Shown in pieces: positions 1 through 13,248 of a DNA stretch of 64,000 bases. The position numbers and the translations under genes were made by a program. This DNA comes from Limnoperna fortunei (taxonomy: Eukaryota > Mollusca > Bivalvia > Mytilida > Modiolidae): contig OX104122.1 in NCBI GenBank assembly GCA_944474755.1, forward strand, positions 13,340,641-13,404,640, given 5' to 3'. The stretch's first letter is position 1. Each line of letters opens with the position of its first letter. Under the pieces are notes generated by a model. That model had not been told where the DNA came from. It saw only the letters and a list, made by a program, of their open reading frames with translations, and made no database searches.

Positions 1-2395
1 TTTAGCTACAGTATACTAAATGCAAACATTGAACCTCTTTGACATTGTCATACGAATTTACAGACATTAATGTTCGATGCTTTTTAGAAGTTGTTCAACT
101 ATATCGTTGCGTCCAGTTCTTATAGTTAGAGAAAGACAGACGACTGGTGGTAGCCCCAAAAAAAAAGCCTAATACTTATTTAGGATAAGAGTGCATCAAA
201 CCTTGCCCACATCCCTCAACCTAAGTGTGCACAGATACGTGATAAATGGTAGATGACTATCTACCATAAACAGTCGACCACCGGCTTTAATAAGTAAGAA
301 TAAATTCCGAGATTAGTTCGATGACACATCTAACACCCGATATAGTTATCAAATTAGGATTTGATTATTGTGAAAGCTTGGAGTGTAATGACTATTAAAT
401 ATTTGTGGTATGTGGCTGTTTTAGTACGGCATGACTGGTGACAGGTTGACATGTGGACACAGAAACAAAAATACAAATGCATGGAAAAAATAGCAACAAA
501 ATGTTTAATTGAAAATGCAATGTTTGTAATGCTTACAAAAGGAAACATTCATCGATATAATACGGACACTACAATGTTAATTGTAGCAAGATGAAACATG
601 TTAACATACATCTTTATATTTTTTAATGTACTCTATTAAAAGTTCGTATTACCTGCCATTTTTTTAAATTCTTCTTTTGGTTGCTACTGTTTTACCGTCT
701 TTGCAGTTAATGTCCCTTGCCTACGAAGAAAAATATTTATAAAAAATAGTATAAGACATAAACATAAAACGTTACTGACATAACCAGTTTTTCAGCAAAA
801 CATTGTGGATGGGTCAAATAAACATAGATGTATGAGCATGCCATGTTGTTCTTGTAATAAGAATGTAAACGTTGTTTTATATATATACTTAGATGCCGAA
901 ATGAAAATGCCGGATATAAAAGTATACACTAATATATTTCCAAGAAAATGCAGAAACAAAGCGTTAGAAGAACAATGTGAATTGTTTCCGTTAATGCTGT
1001 AAAAACACTTTCAGCAATTTCATGGGAGTGGAAAAAGAAGTAGCCAGTGAAAACAATGACCGAGGACAGGAACATGTTTATTCCAAACTTGATCTGGTTT
1101 TCAAACTGGTTGGATCAGAACATTACCAGGTTTGGAGTTCAGTTTACAACTACAAACCAAAACCACTTTTATTTGTTTATTTTTTGTTTAGCCTGGTTTA
1201 CCTGCCTAGTGCAGAAAGCAAGCACAATACAAAAACCCTGAACTTTGCTCTACTGTTTGCGACCAGTTTGTAACCTATGGCCTTTTGCCCAAAATGTGAA
1301 CTTGTTGGAAAAACAATTTTAAATAATCGCACTTCTCGAAATGGATTTCTAAAAGTATTAATATCAATAAAATTGACAATATTCAAGGGATCGAAAAAAC
1401 GTAGATGGGGAAAGCTTTGTTCTATGGCCAATAAATTGGTAACCAATTACATTAAATAATAATAACAGTGACTCACTTTTTCTCTATAAAACACCAGTCG
1501 ACCGGCACATAGTCAGAAACTTCAGGCTTTTGTAGCGTCTACAACGAGCTTTCTCTTGTTGAAATCTACAAAAAGGGAATTTTATTTCAAATCATTCAGC
1601 GTGATTTCATATTATATATATCTGAATGTTTTCCTCATGTGGTTTATTTAATTATTCACAATTTAAGTGTTTTTCGAAACTATGACATCACATGGTGGGT
1701 TTGTAACAGGATTACACCAAAAACAGTAATAATTTCCTTAAAGGTAGATTCTGGACAATGTCGACTGAAAGACTGACATAAATATATCAATTTAAATAGA
1801 ATTAATTGTGTCTATCTTCTTTCGTTAAAGCTAGATGAGATTAATATTATGTTATTGCAAAAACTATCTTCATTAATAGGCGTTCTATGTCAGATGTTAG
1901 ATTTCAAACTCAACAGATTGAAATAATAATTGAAAGGTCATTTAGAAATAAACAAACAGCTGTCTGCTAGATATAATACAGTTTTATATGACTAGGTACT
2001 GATCAGGAACATCTGTCCACTTTAAGGTACCAGTAGAATTCTTTCCTTTCTTTATCACAAAGCGTAATACATGAATAATCAATTTATCGATATAATTGCC
2101 AAAATGAATGAATAGCTGACTAATATAACCACGTAAGCCCCTAATTTTTCAATTAATTTATATCATTCAATGCACTTACCATCAAAATGAACATGTAGCG
2201 TAGAAGTGTTTTTTTAAATAATTTGCTGTGTACGTTGTGCTCTGTAAAAACAACTGTGTCACATAGTAGCAAAACAACAAAACGCATTACAAAAGGCAAT
2301 GTTTTATATTATGAAGGATTGTCGGAAAAACTTTGTAACGTTGTTTAAAAGAAAACATGAAATGAAACAGATAGCACAAAAGCTTGCCTGCAAGT
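1..2395. other. intergenic, no supported gene
   Basis: AT-rich sequence with only short chance reading frames. A fragment at about 1500-1585 (text such as gcttttgtagcgtctacaa) resembles repeat segments at 51485-51545 and 60520-60570, so it is probably a dispersed repeat relic. Nothing else is supported. Confidence 0.6.
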
Positions 2396-2397
2396 AA

Positions 2398-3560
2398 AAA
2401 ATTCTCACTCCCACCTATAAGAATGGATGAACTTTATAAAAATATAACCAATCTGGATATAAGCAAGTCTTCTGGTACAGACAATATTGGACCAAAAAAT
2501 TTGAAATCTAGTGCCCCTGCTATTGTTTACTCATTAACATATATATTTTAAATAGAAGTATTGACAGAGGAATATTTCCAAGTGGTCTAAAAGGTGCTAA
2601 AGTGTCACCTATTTTTAAATCTGGCGAAAAACATCTGGCCACAAATGACAGGTCAATATCTGTTGTGCCTACTCTCTCAATGTTTAAAGAAATGTCTCAA
2701 CAAGTTTGTACAAGTACTTCTCAAAGTATAGCCTTTTTCATCCTGCACAGTCAGGTTTTAGACCAAAGCATTCTTGCCAAACGGCTTTTGATATTAGCAA
2801 GTGCTTACAAAAAATGATATAAAATGAAAGTAATATGAACATTGCAGTTCTTTCTTGATTTAAAGAAGGCATTGATGTTGTTGATCATGACATTTTGTGC
2901 AAAAAACTTGCACTCTGTGGATGTGAGAACAATGTCATTGCTTTCTTTTATTCTTACTTAAATGAAAAAACCCAACAAGCACAAATTGGAAATAAGCTAC
3001 CTATTAAATTTGGTGTTCCACAAGGTACCATATTGGTTCCTCTTTTTATTGTACATAAATGATTTACCATGAGAGATAAAGACCTGTCAAACTGACATGT
3101 ACACTAATGACTCCACCATTCACACATCTGGTGACTACATTCAAGTCATGTAAACTAAGGTTCAGGAGGACTTACTTGAAGTTGAAAAATGGTGCGAAAG
3201 TAACATCATTTTTTATAAATTGTAATAAAGCCAAATATATGATTACTGGAACCAGACAAAAGCTTCATCAGATAAAGACCTTGTTCGAAAAGTAAATTCT
3301 TAGATTTTACAAAATTCCTGCTATGAAAAAATGTTAAGAATTAAAATGGACTCCGATCTTAACTGGAGCAGTCAAATTGACCAAATATGTGCAAGTATTT
3401 TATCTTCTTTAAAAATAAAAAAAGTTTTTAAATCTGAAATCCTGAAAAATGTTGTACACTGGTTAATCGTCCCAAAGCGTGGACTAAATTGAATTCTTAA
3501 TTTACAAGAAAGAGTAATAAAATTAATATTAGATACCAACCATCTTTCACCAACAGAACC
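2398..3560 (+). pseudogene. decayed non-LTR (LINE) reverse transcriptase
   Basis: Conceptual translation across several frames gives the order expected of a non-LTR reverse transcriptase: a segment like SSGTDNIGPKNLKSS, then SPIFKSGEK (fingers), a QSGFRPKHSCQTAFDISK-like block, then LDLKKAFDVVDHDILCKKL (motif A with the catalytic Asp), then FGVPQGTIL (motif B), and finally a DSDLNWSSQI-like C-terminal block. The frame is broken by many stops and indels and no long ORF remains. The longest open pieces are 71 and 62 residues (from 2602 and 3107). The recognisable YADD-type motif C is not intact. Style is Jockey/CR1-like; the clade cannot be fixed by eye. It is an old, dead insertion. Confidence 0.8.
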
Positions 3561-3959
3561 TCACTTTAAAAAATTGGTTAAATGAAAATTGATGAAATAA
3601 TTAAATGCCATTAACTTTTGCAAGTTTAAAGGTGCCTATATAACGACGAATATTTAATTTCATCTCTGAAAATAATCCATATACATTAAGACAACTCAAA
3701 TACTACAGTAATGGAAGCTGGAGGTTTGGCATGCCATAACACCTGGTTTAACACGCCATTTCTTTTGAAATGCATGTACAAAGTCTATATTTTGGGTTGT
3801 TTATTCTTGAGTTGCCGATTTCGCAAAACCAAATAAGGAATTGTTCATAAAATCATTCAGTTATTCTGGGTCTCAGTTCAGGAACAATTAATCCAATTCT
3901 ATATGCAATGTCCAAAATGTACACAACTTTAAAGAAAAACTTCACATTCAATGATCAGT

Positions 3960-5555
3960 ACTAGGTATATTATTATTTTATTATTTTATCATTTATATTA
4001 ATGACATCGTCGTGACGTTTCACAATACAATCTGTTATTATTCACGATCTTAGAGAGCTGAACAATTGATTAAGAAAATTTTCAATGTCGTTTAAACCCT
4101 GACCCTACATTAAATAACATTGATATTCTAGATACACTTTTCATAAACATCTAGTAGTCACATTAAGCAGTGATGCTAAGTGGAACATACATATTGAAAA
4201 TATTATATGTAGTGCGTTAAAGGCACCTAAGTGTACTAAGTAAACTTAAATACAAACTTAATAGAAAAAATATAGAAAAATTGTATTGAGTCTTTATAAA
4301 ACCACTTCTCGAGTATGCATGTGAAGTTACTGTGGGTTACTGTAATAAACTCGAGCAACTGTAGCTAGAGGCTGTTCGAATGGTAACAGACCTACCAAGT
4401 TTTACTAATACAATATTTTTTATACTGAAACTGGGAGGGAGCCTTCGGCCGAGAGTAGGAAACGTAGAAAGCTACAAATGTTCTTTAATTTACAAGATAG
4501 CTCTGCACCAGCATATCTGTGTAATACCACCAACTATACAAAACACTTAAGTATATCCCTTGCGTAACGGTAATAAAATTATGACTCCCTTTTGTCCCTG
4601 ACTAACGCATTGTTCATTCCATCAACTATTCGACAGTGGAACAGTTTAGATGTGCCAATCCGTAATGTCATCCGAACTAAAAAACATGATCCGATGTAGA
4701 AATGTTCCGAAGCATTATGAATATTATGAAATTCAATAAGATGCTTAGCTTCATTTTTATACTATGATTTTTACAGAGTTAATATTATTTCTGATCCATC
4801 CTGTCGTTGATGTTCGAACCGTGAATATTCTATCATTATTTCTTTTCATGTTCTACATATACTAACATTAGAGACAGATTATTTGAGAACCTTTCCTGGC
4901 TGCCAAATTACTGTTCAATAAATCTAGTACTTTAAACATCTGGCAACCATTTCGTGTCCACTGAGCAGAATAAAAAAGTTTTCAAACATGTATTTGAGCA
5001 GATCAAAAGAGTCAGAAAGATTCCATATTGATTTATACTTTGTACAGAGCGTTCTTGAAGCACACAAATTATCACACTCCACATATTCTTTAATTATTCT
5101 AATATCTTTGCTATTATTTTTTTCTGATCCATTCCCTCTATCTCATGTATTATACAGATCTTATCTTACATGTATGCATGTTTCATAAATGTTCTTTTGC
5201 AACATATTGTATATTTAGAGAAAATTTGTATATAGTTTCTATAACTTTGACTAGCTTTTGTCTTATCCTACTTGCAAATTTGAGCAAATAAAATAAAAGC
5301 TAAAACCATCTTCTTGGACATATTGAGGATTTATACGTTCATGCATTATTATACCACTATACTGCATTCTTACTATTTTTAATAATGAATGATGAATAGT
5401 TTGTGTTCTTTATATTATGTCAATTGTACTGTTTGATGAATTTATAATATTTTTATATAATCTTTCTTTCTACATGAAACTTCAATGAGGGCCTCATGAA
5501 AGAAGACTTACTATGTTACCCTCTATAAATAAAGTGTTATTATTATTACATTGCT
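3960..5555 (+). pseudogene. second LINE relic: RT C-terminus and 3' UTR
   Basis: From about 3980 a decayed motif like FILMTSS (the LYINDI block) is followed by a VTLSSDAKWNIHIENI-like segment, a KPLLEYAC-like segment near 4295-4320 and a RKRRKLQMFFNLQD segment near 4460. These are typical of the region after the reverse transcriptase palm in CR1/Jockey-type LINEs. The likely 3' end is at about 5470-5550, where a run ending in aataaagtgttattattatt resembles the short A/T repeat tail of such LINEs. Frames are badly broken. It may be the 3' part of the same insertion as the relic at 2398-3560, or a separate copy of a related family. Confidence 0.6.
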
Positions 5556-7115
5556 ACATTGTATTTATTATTATTAATGATAGTTTACCAAGATAAATCA
5601 AATTAATATAAAACGACTGGCTAATGACCTGATTTAAGGTTTCTTTAATAAAACTATCATATTGTGTGGGAGATGGGACAATTTTCAAGTCTGTTTTGTG
5701 TTAATGCTTTGTTCAGTTTGAGTTAACAATATCATAACGGTACATAACTAAATAATATGTATGCAAGTTTGTCTTCAATTAGTAAAGATCTAAAAGTAGG
5801 TGAAAGTTATCCCCAACCTTTTTCCAAAGTTTTTAATTGTTAATATTTCTCCCTTTCGAAGAACGGTAGACATATCGTCTGCTTTTTTTTCTCGTTTAAT
5901 AGGAGAACGTCATTCAACTGACTTAGCGTACAAATATCTACATATACATTTTAGAAAAAATGTCCGGTATAAGGGAAATAAATCCATGTTATTTCTCATT
6001 ATTAAAAGCAGACCTGACCAAACAAACGTAATTGTAAAGGGTTACGTTAGTAGACTAAAAATCTGAGTCTACGTTAACTAGTAACTGTAGTAATACATGC
6101 GCAAACAAAACTTTTGCTTCATGTCTGTATTTTACTGCTTGACTTTAACGTAGCTGTTTAGTTTGCTTGTGCGGGTGTCATTGTGTCACGTGTAACTCGC
6201 TCTTTTCTTTATCAGCTCACTCGCTCTTTTCTTTATCAGCTCACTTTAGGATTTTATTTACCTTAATATTAAAGCAACACCTGTCTACCAAACAAGTAAA
6301 CAATTTCTATCAGATAGATGAGTTTGACTTTCTTCATATGAAACTAAACTGGTTTTTTTCTGTTATTTATGCCACATTATTCATTCAGAGTATGATTCTG
6401 TAAAACGTTCTTGTTTTGTAAATATATGACGTATGTAAGCAAACTTCCTTTTAACGAAATGGCTATTACATTTATAAAATGTTTGTCGTGTATTTTTTCT
6501 GCCTCCGCACAGCATTTCAGAATACTTTTGACCCGATTTGTTGGAAAAAAATATTTCTCCTGATCTTAAGAAATATAAATGCTACTTATGTACATTGCTC
6601 ATTTTGTCAATACAAATAATTGCATGGTTTTAAAATTTAAAATTCGTTGAAATAAATATGTTTTAAAACATTCACAGAAATTAAATCAAAGTAATCTAAA
6701 TAAATATAAGCAAAAAATGTAATTAGTTACCTGAATTCTCATTCATCCACATTCAAGATCATCAATTGTAGCTCTGCTGCGTTATCTCTAAAAGTGTTTC
6801 GCAATGAGTAGCATTTGTTAAATCCAATCTATCTGTCTTAATAACTGCAAAACTAATCCAGGTAGAATTTTGTATTGCTTCGTTTTGTACCAAATTTGCG
6901 TCAATCGTTATTTGTACATCTCTGATAACATTGCGACACTGACTGGTGGATGTCACTTAGGTGATGATGACACAGAAAAAAAAAGAAAATGAGAAAAGAC
7001 ACATGTATCATTTGTAAAAAAAGCCAATTCGTCTGGTATCACCGTAGAACCTTTCTGAAATCGTATCTGTAACAAGTACAAGTTTATAAGACTAATAGAT
7101 TCTTCCATACGTTTT
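5556..7115. other. intergenic, no supported gene
   Basis: AT-rich unique-looking DNA. A short perfect tandem duplication (ctcgctcttttctttatcag) lies at about 6198-6245. A possible minus-strand exon at about 6743-6957 is discussed among the rejected items. Confidence 0.5.
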
Positions 7116-7127
7116 TAGGAAAGACCG

Positions 7128-7232
7128 GTTGATCTTGTACGAGTGATAGAAATTTTATGTGTTTTCGCGAGTGGAGCGCAGAGGAACGAGCCAAAAGACA
7201 TAACAATTTCTATCACGAGTGAAAGATCACAT
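7128..7232. repeat. imperfect hairpin, MITE-like
   Basis: A roughly 30-bp imperfect inverted repeat: gatcttgtacgagtgata... on the left pairs with ...tatcacgagtgaaagatc on the right, with a GC-richer loop containing gcgagtggagcgcag. Short fold-back repeats of this type are common in mollusc genomes. No target duplication was identified. Confidence 0.5.
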
Positions 7233-7259
7233 GGGTTTTCCCAAAAGCCCATGAAAGTA

Positions 7260-8190
7260 CCTATTTCTTCGTAAACCAACAACTTTCACATCGCTATATT
7301 CTATAGACTCTCCATTGCTTTGGACTCCATTGTCTCTGACTTCCAATCAGAACGCCGGAAACAAGAACGTCAAACAAGAAAGTTGTTATGCTTCCATGAC
7401 GCAGCAAGTACAGATGTGTGCGCGTGAGCTCATCTGTACTGGGTAATCTGTACCAGAAATTGGCCATTTACGGAAGAAGAAATACTCCAGGTGTTTGCAA
7501 AGATGTAGATGTGGTCAAGTTACGTTGTTATCGTGATAGACGTTGTTGACAGTACAATTTCTCTGGTGTACCCTTTTTAATTATACTGTTTCATTTTGTA
7601 GAAAAATGCCGCTAACATTTCGCCACCAAAAAGAGCGACATGGTGTATATTTTGAAAAATGAACGCTGATTGTGTCCGACGCTGAGAGTAAATCTTTTTG
7701 TTTATTTCGGAAGTAATAGTAATAGTTTGCTGAATTTGTAAGCAGGTGGCGGGCATTTAGCGCAGACATATTAACTTGATAACGGAAGACTTGTTGACAT
7801 TCAATATTTTGATGCATTTCTTGTATCTGGGCAACATTTGAGCGGTATTTTAGTGCGAAGGAGTATAATCAAAAGGCAAATGAGGTTAAAATAAGGCCTA
7901 ATTGTGTTCCTATCTCTGTTATGTTATACAATGCATTTTAATTGAAGGTGAAATTTTAAAATTGTTCCATGAAAAATCGCCAACTGAAACTAAAAAATGT
8001 GTTTAAATGCTCAAGTATCCAATGCTGCGGTTGTCTCTAACATGTTAATGATGCATAGTACAAAAATCTGCTAAAACACCTCATGAAGCATCGTATGAGA
8101 TTTTCTGATGATGATTCCCCGGACACCCAGAATATAATTGTTTTGATGATGTATGCGCAAAGACGATTTTTACAATTAGTTGTTTCAAGT
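7260..8190. other. intergenic, no supported gene
   Basis: No coding or repeat signal stands out. Only short chance ORFs are present. Confidence 0.5.
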
Positions 8191-8192
8191 CG

Positions 8193-8564
8193 TTAGGCAG
8201 TATCTTTATCCGAGCATAACAAAGTAATTGTGTATGACTCAATGAGTATATAAATATCTTCTAAGCAACGAAAAAATAAAATGCGCCATTCCAGTGCTTC
8301 ATTACAAGATCCTGTAGAACCAACTGGTAGGAATAGAACCCCAAGTCCAATTATTTCTGATTTAATGGCACTGCTAGGCCATGATGCATATCTTTTGCTT
8401 ATTAAATCGTCATCGGGGTGTATCCAATTTGGATTGTGAAGAGAAAGTACATCATCGACAGCTCCATATTTGTCTGATACGCATGAATAATATTGAAATC
8501 TAAACCAATCGTAGGCAACGATCGCATAAGTTTTAATTTGCGCAGTAAATACCATGAATTGCAT
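8193..8564 (-). CDS. possible Mab-21/cGLR-like fragment (partial)
   Basis: A 123-codon minus-strand frame. Its second half (residues about 50-110) has the spacing of a Mab-21/cGAS-like-receptor domain: a W-P-S-S block (ASWPSSAIKSEI), then FLPVGSTGS and EALEWRILFFRCLED, matching the family pattern WP...I...G..LVPVG..GS....EWRISF...E. Known family members are nucleotidyltransferase-fold proteins, some of which are innate immune sensors; bivalves carry many. The piece lacks the N-terminal catalytic GS...D/E region and stops soon after the EWR block. It is therefore either one exon of a larger gene or a pseudogene fragment. A possible splice acceptor (tgcgtatcag) lies just before residue D31 of the frame, so the first ~30 residues may be intronic. 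Identification is by motif only. Confidence 0.45.
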   Translation of the reverse strand: MQFMVFTAQIKTYAIVAYDWFRFQYYSCVSDKYGAVDDVLSLHNPNWIHPDDDLISKRYASWPSSAIKSEIIGLGVLFLPVGSTGSCNEALEWRILFFRCLEDIYILIESYTITLLCSDKDTA

Positions 8565-8569
8565 ATTTG

Positions 8570-9440
8570 TTCGAATACTTCCCTACTACATTACAACAAT
8601 TAACGGCTCGTAATAAAGTTAAACCTGATGTTGTTTCCTCTCATTTTCATTCCCAAGTTATTTTTCTATGGATAAAGTTTAAATACGTACGATAAATGGC
8701 TTCGCTACATTCATATTTCGATATCGCTACTTTCCAATTCTAGTCCTTTTTCCCAATACTTCCGCTTATTATAGAGGCTATAAGGTCATAAGAACCTATA
8801 TAATCTTATACAGTGTTCATCAATCTTTTCGTCATTGTTCGTTTCCATAATATGCGGACACATTAAGTGATACAACTGCAAAGATTTCATACGCTATGAA
8901 TTATCAACTGAAAGTTAATTAAAAACAAAAACAATATTAACCGTCATTCATCATTATAGTTGCGAAGTTAATTAGACATAGATATATGCCTGTTGTGGTA
9001 AAAATATTGATAATTTAATTAACAAGTTGGTCTCTACATCATTCCTGGACTGAGATTAGTATGACAATGTTAAAGGCATTTTATTAAATTAATAAGCATT
9101 GACTTCAACTGAATGCGTTAAATATATGTTCAGTGCCCGGTTTCATCCAACATCTAAGATTTGAGGATATCCTCAACTCAACTATTGACCACTCAGATTG
9201 CTGGAAAATTTAAATTTGAGGATAAGCTGAAAGATTTTAAGAAAATTTTAATTTATGAAGTTTATGAAACTAGAGTCTGGACTAGTGTTAGCAAAGAGAA
9301 TGAACTATAATGGATAGTGTTCCAATTAATGCATACATACAGCTCCGGTTTACAAAATGAACCTTTGTGATATTATCACATGAATTTACGATTATTAACT
9401 TTTGAAGCTTGTTATCGTCTGACGATAGTAATATGACAAT
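8570..9440. other. intergenic, no supported gene
   Basis: AT-rich DNA with no gene, repeat or RNA signal that I can support. Confidence 0.5.
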
Positions 9441-9444
9441 TGTT

Positions 9445-9560
9445 TGTTTGTTTATTTGAATGGGGTTAACGCCACTCTCATCAATTTTCAGGCATATCAT
9501 GCGTTCATTATTTTGGAAGAGAAGTCGGAGTACCCGGTAAAACCCGGTGAAAACCCTTGA
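9445..9560 (-). repeat. SINE 3' fragment
   Basis: Reads in reverse as the 3' half of the window's common SINE: a gtttgtttgttt tail, ggggttaacgccac (inverse of gtggcgttaa) and gaagtcggagtacccgg (inverse of ccgggtactccgacttc). The tRNA-like head is missing. Confidence 0.75.
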
Positions 9561-9816
9561 CTTATGTTAGAAAAAAAATGCAATTCCTTTTCGAAAACTA
9601 ATAAGAAAAACGACTGAACAACAAGAGCATAAAGTCAAGTTACGATTGCAAATCGGGATTAAAATAAACATATATAACTTGAAGTATAAACCAAAACGAC
9701 AAACAAGTAAGTAACCATATGACTCAGCAAAATGTCTGATTATATTAAGTCATGGTTACGATCTTATAACTTCTGAAAGGATAACATCAACCAAGGTACA
9801 ACCAACAAACCATAGT

Positions 9817-9920
9817 GTAGCAGTCAATACCAGTTTAAAACCCTAGCTTGAGGAGTTTAGTAGCCAATAATAGTTTAAAACCCTAGTTTGGGGAGCTTAG
9901 TAGTCGATACCAGTTTTTAA
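9817..9920. repeat. three-copy ~40-bp tandem repeat
   Basis: Three successive units begin agcagtcaatacc, agtagccaataat and agtagtcgatacc, each followed by agtttaaaaccc-type sequence and (g)aggagttt or ggggagctt. Confidence 0.75.
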
Positions 9921-12770
9921 CCTACGTTCAAATAAATGAACAATAAAAAATATCCGTATTTTCTTAGAATGTGCACTAGCATTTGACTCTTCAACCTGAG
10001 TTATAAAAACAAAACTTGGTTGATTTGTATGTGTTGAGTTTTTACGTTTTACATACATATTTTTTATCAGTAATGTATTCAGCAAACAATAAGAGGAGAC
10101 AATTACAAACAGACAGATTTAGCAACACTAACCCTCTAAAACCGAGTCTCAGTTCGACGTGATACCTGTCGTTTCACTCAGGTAATCAGTGTGTATTCGT
10201 TATTCAATAAGAAGGCGTTAAGGAGTAAAGTGGAACAAATCAATGTGTGACATAGATACTATGTAACGGCCAATTATGTCATGAGTTTCTGAGTTCAATC
10301 AAAGTATTGTGAACACTTGGTTACGTAACTTGTCTGTTAGCAGACTCCCGCCATCAAGGAAATAATACGAAAAACAGACTTTTGAGTACATGATAAATTG
10401 TGAGATGTATACCACATATGCAGGTGCCCCTAGAATGTTACTACTCAAACAATGGAAAATTCACAATAAAAAACAATTTGAATCTATATATACCTTCATT
10501 GTCAATTTCTAGATGTAGGTCAAGATATAAGGCATATCAAGCTTTACCTGTACTTCCCTTCAACTGGTCACTAAATTTCTGATTATGTTATGAAAGTACT
10601 TCATCTATTTAACGGAAGGATAAATATAAGGAAAGGTATAACATTTTGGTAATGTTTTTAAAAATACCTTACATAAAATTCGTTCATTCCTGAATATAGC
10701 TGAAATATTGCTTTCTGGACGTTAAACAACAATCAATAATAAAATTCGCCTAATACATATAGAGTAGGAACACCATGGAGTAAAGAAGTAATAGCCCAGC
10801 AACTGTATGGACTTTTCTCAAAATAGCAAGACATGCTTATCTCTTGAACACTCTAGCTATTCTATTGACTACCATACTTATTTAAAAAAAACACATTTCT
10901 TATACACACCATGGTCATGATTATTATAAACCATAACAAAATGGAATTTTTAAATTGCTCAAAACATCATAAAAGATATAAGAATTACTGACACTTATTA
11001 AGTAAATCTTAAATTTTGTGATATTTTGCTGTGTTTTGTAATAAACATAACAAGTAAAATTAATGAGTATTTTCCAGTTATCACTATCTGTAATAAATTT
11101 GTTCAGCTTGTGGAAAGAAAATAATGTTTCTAATGTAATTATAAAACTTTTATGCAGAAGTAAGATACAGCAATTCCGCAAAACGATATTATAAAAAGGA
11201 ATTCAATAATGAAACTGACGGATTAACTAACTAGACAATCTGCTAAAGTTTGAAACCATGAAGTAGTGCCGAAAAAAATTACAAAGAATAACATTTCGTT
11301 GTAATGAATGTATCTTAATATTTGAAAAAAAACAACTGTCTTCTACTTATAACAATATGGTTTCGTATCTGACCACTTTAAGGTTCCCGTAAAATAGTTT
11401 TCCTTTTAAATACCAAGTGTTATTACAGAATCGTTTTTAAATTTAATTCAGCAATAATCATATTATCCATATAGTTTTTCATACTACCAAGCAATACTCG
11501 TATAATCAGGTAAAACCCTGAATATTTTTTCCACTAATTCGAATAACTGTATTTACTCCAAAAACGAACTTTGTAGATTACAGAAATTCGCTGTGTTTCT
11601 TTGGCAATGTAGAAACATTTGTTTAATGTAAAACGGTTTAAACAAAGTAAGAAACTCTTCAAATAAAGAAATTATTAATACTATGAAGGGTTTTCGGAAA
11701 ACCGTTGTAATGCTGTTTGAAGGACATGTATATCCAATTTAAAAACAAAACAATAATAGTTCTCATATATCCGTTGTAGGGGAGTGGCTTTTTAAATTAA
11801 AATAAAGAAAATAATCATCATACCTGATTTAAGGGGTCCAAAATATTAATTAATAGTATATACTGCGAGAGGAGGACATTTTAGAACATGTTTGTATTTA
11901 ACGTTAACGTTTGAGCTTTAATTATAGAGTTACAGTTATAGAGGTATTAAGATAACAGTTACCTATTGGAGACACTTATTGTTGTCAATGACATATCATC
12001 CAATACGAACACACAATTCATGACATGCCACCAAATCCAAACACAATATTGTAGAAATTTGACACACAATGTAAACTCTATATTGTAGACATATGTCTTA
12101 CAATATTACCACATTATTGCAGGAATATCACTCAAAACACAAACAAAATGCTGACAAATAAGAGCCTGAAACCCAAGTTTTTTGGAATATATTCATCTAT
12201 TCGTACGAATTACGCTACCTTGTATTGTCTATGATCTAACATGACCTTTTCGTCTATTTACACAATTTGGAAACAATTACATTGGGGAAAGACGGATAGA
12301 AAATGTATTAGCATAGTGGCACAAAGTTAAAGTCAAAGCAAATATCATAGAATTAGATAAGCCATATGCATGTTAATTAATACTAGTTGCGACAGTAACT
12401 TTTAATGAAAAGCTAAGTTGTTTATTGGAATGCATAGCAGGCATACTTTAAATGGGTAATATCGACAAATAGACAAAAAAAAATTTTTTTCTTAAAACGT
12501 TTTTCCCATCTGGTCACTATTCGATCAATATTGAAAGTTACATTAGTATAAAAGGTGATTGTAACAAAAACCACTTGTACGTCTATTGTTTATATGTTTT
12601 AGCGTTTCCCGAAAAAAGTGTTGTAACTTTATACTAAGGAAGAACACGAATTGTGACCAATAACAAAAAAATATGTCATATTTGATTTGGTGGGGGGACA
12701 TTTTAGCCTAGTAAATTCTATAAACATAGGTATTGTTGATGACATTTTATTATTACCAAAGATTTAGGTA
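9921..12770. other. intergenic, no supported gene
   Basis: Long AT-rich stretch. A short tail-like repeat (gctgaaatattgc...gttaaacaacaatc) at about 10690-10735 looks like the 3' end of a SINE. Otherwise there are only short chance ORFs. Confidence 0.5.
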
Positions 12771-12777
12771 GTTAATA

Positions 12778-13248
12778 GCGAGCACAGCTCGCAGCGGGGC
12801 AGCGAAGCTGCCCGCGAAGAGCGGTGAGCTCTACGGCAATTACGTGTCACGTGATCGAAATGAAATCACGTGATCAAAATCTGCTAAATGCTGATATTGA
12901 TTTTTGTTCGTCCGGAAGTTGATACCGTCAAAAAACTGGAACAAAGTGAATGAAGAAGCACTAAATTTTAATTTTAAAGAAAGACCTAAAAATAAATTTG
13001 ACAACGATAAAAAGTTAATGTTATATTTAAAAATAACAACAAAAATTTCATACTATTTTTGCAATCTCTAAATCGATCTTTAAAAACTGACAATCAAATT
13101 ACATTTCATGTGACGTCACCAGTACAAAGAAAGACGTCACGTGACCACTGGAATTTAGAGGCACATTAAGGGTTTTCGGAAGTAACGTCAATTATGAAAT
13201 GCACATTATATATTGATAATAAAAGACTATATTGTCTGTGCTCGCATT
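12778..13248. repeat. possible small TIR element with GC-rich hairpin cluster
   Basis: The sequence gcgagcacag at about 12779 recurs inverted as ctgtgctcgc at about 13237. Next to the left end are stacked short palindromes (cgagcacagctcg, gcagcgaagctgc, gagcggtgagctc) that stand out from the AT-rich surroundings. The interval also has several cacgtga/tcacgtg motifs. A target duplication is not evident, so the boundaries are tentative. Confidence 0.4.

Noticed and set aside
6743..6957. Possible minus-strand exon (64-codon frame with a pyrimidine-rich acceptor and a gaattcag|gtaact donor)
   Set aside because: The frame ends with a stop before the donor, no family is recognised and no partner exons were found.
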